Below are positions 59,956 through 64,000 of a stretch of DNA of 64,000 nucleotides, piece by piece (the first letter of the stretch is position 1; the number at the start of each line of letters is the position of its first letter). The DNA comes from Bacillota bacterium (GTDB taxonomy: Bacteria; Bacillota; Clostridia; Acetivibrionales; DTU013), in the NCBI GenBank assembly GCA_023426125.1, contig JAFABI010000032.1, positions 62,001 to 126,000 on the forward strand. Reading direction: 5' to 3'. The translations under genes and the position numbers were made by a program. The notes under the pieces are model-generated. The model saw nothing but the letters and a program-made list of their open reading frames with translations, made no database searches and was not told the origin of the DNA.

Positions 59956-61905
59956 TTACATTAGAGTCCTTACCGCATATTCAATTTCCTCCTGCTCCAT
60001 TTCCTCCAGCTTGCAATACTCCGCATTCATGGCTTTTGCAATTTTGGAGGCCAGACCCAGCTTGATAAAATCCTTTTCGGTGTCGATGACCAGGCTTTTT
60101 ATGCCCTCGGCGGCAATGAGATTTGCCATGCCCAGGGCGGCATCCACCGGATTCTTTCCGTTCAGGGAAACATTGGTCCTCCCATCGGATATCAGCACCA
60201 GCAGCGGGATCATTTCCGGATCCTTCAGCCTTGCCGCCTTTAAAAGCTCATAGCCTCTGTACAGGCCGCTGGCAAGAGGCGTTTTCCCGCCTGTGGGAAG
60301 CTCTCTCAGTTTTTTCTGTGCCAGATCCACACTTCTTGTAATCCCCAGCAACAGCTCTGCGGTATCTTTTCTGAAAGCGACCAGACCCACCTTGTCGCGC
60401 TTCTGGTATGCATCATTCAATATGGAGAGTATTGCTCCCTTGACGGCTTTCATCCTCTGTCTTACGCCCATTGAGCTGCTAGCGTCAACAATGAACAATA
60501 TGGTGCTGCCGGTACGCTTTTCCCGTATTTTTTCCCGCAGGTCGGAGCCCTTTATGGAAACAGCCATGCCGTTTGCTTCCCTTTTCCTCTGATATGGCGC
60601 GGCGGCACGCAAGGTTGCGTCAAAGGCCAGATCCTTCAATTTCCCCTTCGGGAAGGTATACCTTATATATCTGCCCTGGGCGGAACCGGTCTTCGTCCTG
60701 CTTCTCTTTCCGCTTCCCCTGCGCTTTTTCCTGTCCATTGCCTCTATCTTCAACGGCCGGATTTCAAATCCATCTCCCGGCTCCTCAATGTTTTCCTCAT
60801 CACTCATCCCCGGCGTATCAAGTTGATCCAGACCGCTTTCCGCACTGCTCCCGGATTCTTCCCCGGGATCCTTTTCTTCCTGCCCGGAGGCATTGTCCCC
60901 AGTTCTGTCCTCCCGCTCATTGTTTTCTCCGGTTTGAAGCTCATCTTCTTTCTCAACCTCATTTTCCTCATTCTGATCTCTGCTGTCCTGTTCGCCGTTC
61001 TCCGTATTGTCATTTTCTTCTTCATTGTCGGACCTTTCGAAAACCTGGGGCGGCATTTCTCTTACCCGGTGGGGAAGTGCAAGCTCCGACGCCTGTTTTA
61101 CATCGCCGACGGTAATATATTTCCTATTATCAAAGGCCGCTATGGCTTTTGCCGTCTCGATCACCGCAAGCTCCGCGCGGTGTCCGGCGCAATTGCCCTC
61201 CATGGAAATTTCCGATGCAAGCTTCAAAATTTCTTCCGTAATTTTCACAAGCCCAAGAGCTTGCTTTGCCCTGTTGATTCTATCGGAAAGCCCCTCTGCT
61301 TCAGCCTTCCATTTCGCTATATATTCCAGAGGTTCTTTTTCATATTCCAGCCTTCTTTTTATGATTTCCTTCCTCTCGGAGATCTGCCGGCTTCCCGCCG
61401 CCTCCACGTAAAGCCCGAAACGGTCAAGGAACTGGGGTCTCAAAGCTCCTTCTTCGGGATTCATTGTACCTACCGGTATAAAGCTTGACGCATGTGAACA
61501 GGAGATACCCTCCCTTTCCACATGGTTCACATGGGAGGCTGAAACCTCCAGGAGGCAGTTGACGATGTATTCGCTCAAAAGATTGACCTCATCCACATAC
61601 AGGATGTTGCCGTGGGCTCTTTTGAGGATTCCCGGCTCAAAACACTTTTTGCCCTCCTGTATCGCCTTTTCGATATCAATGGTGCCCACAAGCCTGTCTT
61701 CCGTGACATTGAGAGGCAGCTCAACCACGTCGGTATCCTGGAGGATTGCTGCCAGTCCCCTTACAAGGGTAGATTTTGCAGTACCCTTTTCACCGCTGAT
61801 CAATACTCCGCCAATGGATGGATTGATTACATTCAATATTAATGCCTTTTTTACTGTGTCCTGGCCTATTACGGCACAAAACGGGAAAACCGCGTTATTT
61901 TTCAA
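59956..61905 (-). CDS. ChlD/BchD-type metal chelatase subunit (AAA + acidic linker + VWA)
   Basis: This 649-residue protein has an AAA domain (about 1-290) with intact Walker A GEKGTAKST and Walker B ILYVDEVNLL, VGTMNPEEGALRPQFLDRFGLYV, then a Glu/Asp/Asn-rich linker (about 295-375), a basic segment and a C-terminal VWA domain with MIDAS motif DASSSMG (from Asp474). This is the D subunit of magnesium or cobalt chelatases. With ChlI it powers metal insertion by a large H/CobN subunit, which is not in the window. Cobaltochelatase for B12 is the likely use in an anaerobe, but this is inference. The start at 61905 lacks a strong ribosome site (GAGGGTGACAGG). Confidence 0.88.
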   Translation of the reverse strand: MKNNAVFPFCAVIGQDTVKKALILNVINPSIGGVLISGEKGTAKSTLVRGLAAILQDTDVVELPLNVTEDRLVGTIDIEKAIQEGKKCFEPGILKRAHGNILYVDEVNLLSEYIVNCLLEVSASHVNHVEREGISCSHASSFIPVGTMNPEEGALRPQFLDRFGLYVEAAGSRQISERKEIIKRRLEYEKEPLEYIAKWKAEAEGLSDRINRAKQALGLVKITEEILKLASEISMEGNCAGHRAELAVIETAKAIAAFDNRKYITVGDVKQASELALPHRVREMPPQVFERSDNEEENDNTENGEQDSRDQNEENEVEKEDELQTGENNEREDRTGDNASGQEEKDPGEESGSSAESGLDQLDTPGMSDEENIEEPGDGFEIRPLKIEAMDRKKRRGSGKRSRTKTGSAQGRYIRYTFPKGKLKDLAFDATLRAAAPYQRKREANGMAVSIKGSDLREKIREKRTGSTILFIVDASSSMGVRQRMKAVKGAILSILNDAYQKRDKVGLVAFRKDTAELLLGITRSVDLAQKKLRELPTGGKTPLASGLYRGYELLKAARLKDPEMIPLLVLISDGRTNVSLNGKNPVDAALGMANLIAAEGIKSLVIDTEKDFIKLGLASKIAKAMNAEYCKLEEMEQEEIEYAVRTLM

Positions 61906-61932
61906 TTTCCTGTCACCCTCCGTAAGTCCTCA

Positions 61933-62075
61933 AGCACTAGTGAAAATATAACTTCGCTATAAGTTTCTGCAAATGCAATCTATTACAGCCGTGACTGGTC
62001 GCAAATGCTTTCCATTTGCTGCTCGCCTATGCGGCCGACATTTGCAGAAAAAGCGGAAGTAATATTTTCAGTGCT
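61933..62075. repeat. 143-bp inverted-repeat element, copy C
   Basis: The ends are AGCAC...GAAAATATAACTTC and GAAGTAATATTTTCAGTGCT, diverged from copies A and B but with matching changes at both ends. The core GGTCGCAAATGC...GCTGCTCGCCTATGCGGCC is retained. It sits one base from the ChlI stop codon, between the two chelatase genes. Confidence 0.86.
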
Positions 62076-62076
62076 C

Positions 62077-63111
62077 CTAACCTGCAGCCCTGATAATGCT
62101 TTCGATTTTTGAGAATTCCACGACCCCCTCTTCAAAAGGTCTTCTTCTCATCCTGTGGGGAAGCACAAGTTCGGCAGCCTCCAGCATGTCCTTCTGCTCC
62201 ACATTTTTCCTCAGGTTGTAAGCGGCAATGGTCATGGCTGTTTTTATCATGCCGATATCCGCCCTGTGTCCGTCGACTCCCATTTCAATGGAGATCTTTG
62301 CAGCCATTTCAAGAGTTTTATCGTCGTATTGCACATTTTTGAGAAGCCCGCATGCTTTTGATATCCTGTACCGCAGCTCCTGCTGCAAAGGTTCGAATTT
62401 CAAGGCAAAGGCAGCGGCGTCGGCTTCAAATTCCAGCCTTCTTTTGATTACCTCCACTCTTTGAAAGGCGTCCCTTTCTCCCGCAACATCCACCACCAAT
62501 CCGAATCTGTCCAGCAGCTGCGGCCTTAAGTCTCCCTCCTCGGGGTTCATGGTTCCCACCAGGATGAATCTGGCCGGATGGGTAAAGGAAATGCCTTCCC
62601 GCTCGATGGTGTTGACCCCCATTGCGGCAGAATCCAGCAGCACATCCACCACATGGTCGTCCAGCAGGTTCACTTCGTCCACATACAGGATATTCCGGTT
62701 GGATTGGGCCAGGATGCCCGGCTCAAATTTCTTTTCACCCTTTTTTATTGCATGCTCAATGTCCAGAGTTCCTACGACCCTGTCCTCCGTCGCGCTTACC
62801 GGCAGGTCTATGACACGCATTTTTGCGAATACGGCTTCAAGCCTTTCACCCTTTCTCCTTTTTTCAGCGCAATGATCGCATTGCAGGCTGGCATCCGCAG
62901 GATCGCAGCCGAACAGGCAGCCTTCCACCTTTTCCCTCTCGGGCAGCAGCTCGGCAAGGGCGCGTACGGCAGTGGACTTGGCGGTGCCTTTTTCCCCGCG
63001 TATAAGCACTCCTCCCAGCAAAGGATTGATGATATTCAGCACAAGGGCTTTTTTCATTCTTTCCTGCCCCACAATGGCAGTGAAGGGGTATATTTTTTTC
63101 ATATTCTCCAT
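62077..63111 (-). CDS. ChlI/BchI-type AAA ATPase subunit of metal chelatase
   Basis: This 344-residue AAA ATPase has Walker A GEKGTAKST, Walker B ILYVDEVNLLDDHVVDVLLDSAA, VGTMNPEEGDLRPQLLDRFGLVV (sensor 1 and Arg finger region) and a Cys-containing insert GCLFGCDPADASLQCDHC typical of the I subunit in this group. It forms the hexameric motor with the D subunit encoded next on the same strand. A catalytic H/CobN partner is missing here and may be encoded elsewhere. Confidence 0.92.
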   Translation of the reverse strand: MENMKKIYPFTAIVGQERMKKALVLNIINPLLGGVLIRGEKGTAKSTAVRALAELLPEREKVEGCLFGCDPADASLQCDHCAEKRRKGERLEAVFAKMRVIDLPVSATEDRVVGTLDIEHAIKKGEKKFEPGILAQSNRNILYVDEVNLLDDHVVDVLLDSAAMGVNTIEREGISFTHPARFILVGTMNPEEGDLRPQLLDRFGLVVDVAGERDAFQRVEVIKRRLEFEADAAAFALKFEPLQQELRYRISKACGLLKNVQYDDKTLEMAAKISIEMGVDGHRADIGMIKTAMTIAAYNLRKNVEQKDMLEAAELVLPHRMRRRPFEEGVVEFSKIESIIRAAG

Positions 63112-63148
63112 GATGCTCTTCCTCCGAAGGTTTATGTTTTAAGTGTTT

Positions 63149-63880
63149 TCACTCTGCCTTTTTGCACACCTTGATTCCCACGATCAGCAGCACAGCGAAG
63201 TACAGCAGCAGTATCACAGGGTGTGAAAGCCTGTTCAGGACGTCCTCTCCGCTGCTTCTTAAGCCCAGGCTGGTATGGGTCAGCGGCAGAAGCCAGATGA
63301 ATTCCCTCAGCACCACCGGCATCCTGTCCAGGGGAAAAAAGGTCCCGCACAGAAAAGACATGGGTGTGATAATGAAGTTTGTAAACTTGCCCATATCGGC
63401 ATGGGAATCGATGACAATGCCTGCGGTAAAGCCCAGCGCGGAAAAAACAAGGCAATTCAGCACAATCATAAGAACGAAATACGGGGTGATGGGAAGACCC
63501 GCATTGAATATCAGCGACAGGAGTATGATCAGCAGGGCGGAATACATGCCCCGCAAGGCTCCTGCAGTGATTTTCCCCACAGTAAAAACAAACATGTTGA
63601 CAGGGGCGGTCATGAATTCCTCAAAGGTCTTGTCATAGATCCTTGCTATATTGATGTTGTTGGCAATGGTGCTGAAGCTCATAGTCATGCTGCTCATGGC
63701 GACAATGCCCGGTATAACGAAATGAATGTAGCTGACCCCGCCCACCGTCACGCCGCTCCCCAGCCCCCAGCCGAAGGCGATGAGATACAGTACCGGAGCA
63801 ATCATGGAGCCTGTGGTTATGCTCCAGAACTTGCGTTTAAAAATGACGTATTCCTGCCACAATATTGCGGTAAATTGCAT
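63149..63880 (-). CDS. ABC-2 type transporter permease
   Basis: This 243-residue membrane protein has six predicted helices and the ABC-2 membrane family pattern (IARIYDKTFEEFMTAPVNMFVFTVGKI, FLCGTFFPLDRMPVVLREFIWLLPLTH). The start at 63880 follows the ATPase stop by one base. The chelatase genes begin 37 bases downstream on the same strand, so the four genes may form one operon. Confidence 0.9.
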   Translation of the reverse strand: MQFTAILWQEYVIFKRKFWSITTGSMIAPVLYLIAFGWGLGSGVTVGGVSYIHFVIPGIVAMSSMTMSFSTIANNINIARIYDKTFEEFMTAPVNMFVFTVGKITAGALRGMYSALLIILLSLIFNAGLPITPYFVLMIVLNCLVFSALGFTAGIVIDSHADMGKFTNFIITPMSFLCGTFFPLDRMPVVLREFIWLLPLTHTSLGLRSSGEDVLNRLSHPVILLLYFAVLLIVGIKVCKKAE

Positions 63881-63881
63881 A

Positions 63882-64000
63882 TCAGCTCTCCACCTTCCTG
63901 TTTGTCAGCTTTATAAAGGTATCCTCCAGGTTGGCTGGACGTATGTTTATGCTGCCGCCCATCCTTGCGGCGCTTTCTATAGCATCCTCCCTGGTCTCAA
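63882..64000 (-). CDS. ABC transporter ATP-binding subunit (C-terminal fragment, cut by window edge)
   Basis: The last 38 codons of a minus-strand gene end ETREDAIESAARMGGSINI...ANLEDTFIKLTNRKVES. The closing LEDTFIKLT pattern is that of ABC-2 type ATPases. It directly precedes the permease gene. Everything N-terminal, including the Walker motifs, lies outside the window, so the assignment rests on the tail and context. Confidence 0.7.
   Translation of the reverse strand, partial: ETREDAIESAARMGGSINIRPANLEDTFIKLTNRKVES

Noticed and set aside
60823..61488. 221-codon plus-strand frame opposite the ChlD-type gene
   Set aside because: A shadow of the chelatase coding sequence with no independent support.

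Overview
The window looks like chromosome from an anaerobic, Gram-positive, plant- or glycan-degrading clostridial Firmicute. The signs are S-layer-homology (SLH) surface proteins, LplA/LplB/LplC-type sugar transporters with YesM/YesN-type regulators, cytoplasmic glycosidases, a GH9 cellulase, ferrous-iron (Feo) uptake and DtxR-type regulators. GGAGG ribosome sites are strong throughout, and GTG and TTG starts are common. No rRNA, tRNA, CRISPR array, transposase or phage gene was seen.

Layout. (1) 1-2243, minus strand: an Opp-type ABC permease (cut by the window edge) and its solute-binding lipoprotein, behind a leader with an attenuator-like hairpin and a perfect palindrome. (2) 2469-15708, plus strand: two cobalamin riboswitches in series, each with its own intrinsic terminator, then two giant SLH surface proteins of 1701 and 2286 residues. 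The second joins a subtilisin-like protease to an alpha/alpha-toroid and a DUF4430 domain. That pair of folds makes up animal intrinsic factor and transcobalamin, so the locus reads as a B12-repressed corrinoid-capture system on the cell surface. (3) 15760-21458: iron genes, namely a DtxR-type regulator, a DUF2325 protein, a DtxR-like regulator with an altered metal site, and feoA-feoA-feoB-Cys-rich protein-HD-GYP on the minus strand. A TTAGC-N4-GCTAA operator recurs here and at a further DtxR gene at 34.1 kb. (4) 21625-33933: YesM/YesN two-component pair, LplB/LplC/solute-binding protein, a six-hairpin glycosidase, an SGNH hydrolase and a PIG-L deacetylase. (5) 34026-42351: DtxR regulator, decayed methyltransferase remnant, ECF sigma factor with its membrane partner, PadR regulator with methyltransferase, and MarR regulator with a heterodimeric ABC exporter. 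(6) 42480-56700: a second glycan locus, with a membrane AraC regulator and lone binding protein on the plus strand facing a minus-strand operon (binding protein, LplB, LplC, GH20, GH9, SLH protein). (7) 57220-59843: LytTR regulator, DUF3021 membrane protein and an ABC-2 exporter. (8) 59956-64000, minus strand: ABC-2 transporter followed by ChlI- and ChlD-type metal-chelatase subunits.

Two families of short non-autonomous inverted repeats are scattered between genes: a 113-bp element (2 copies) and a 144-bp element (3 copies). Most copies sit directly at stop codons inside transporter or chelatase operons.

The strongest candidate for an undescribed system is region 2. Cobalamin or cobalt may be a theme at both ends of the window (riboswitches and intrinsic-factor-like protein on the left, chelatase subunits on the right), but that link is inference.
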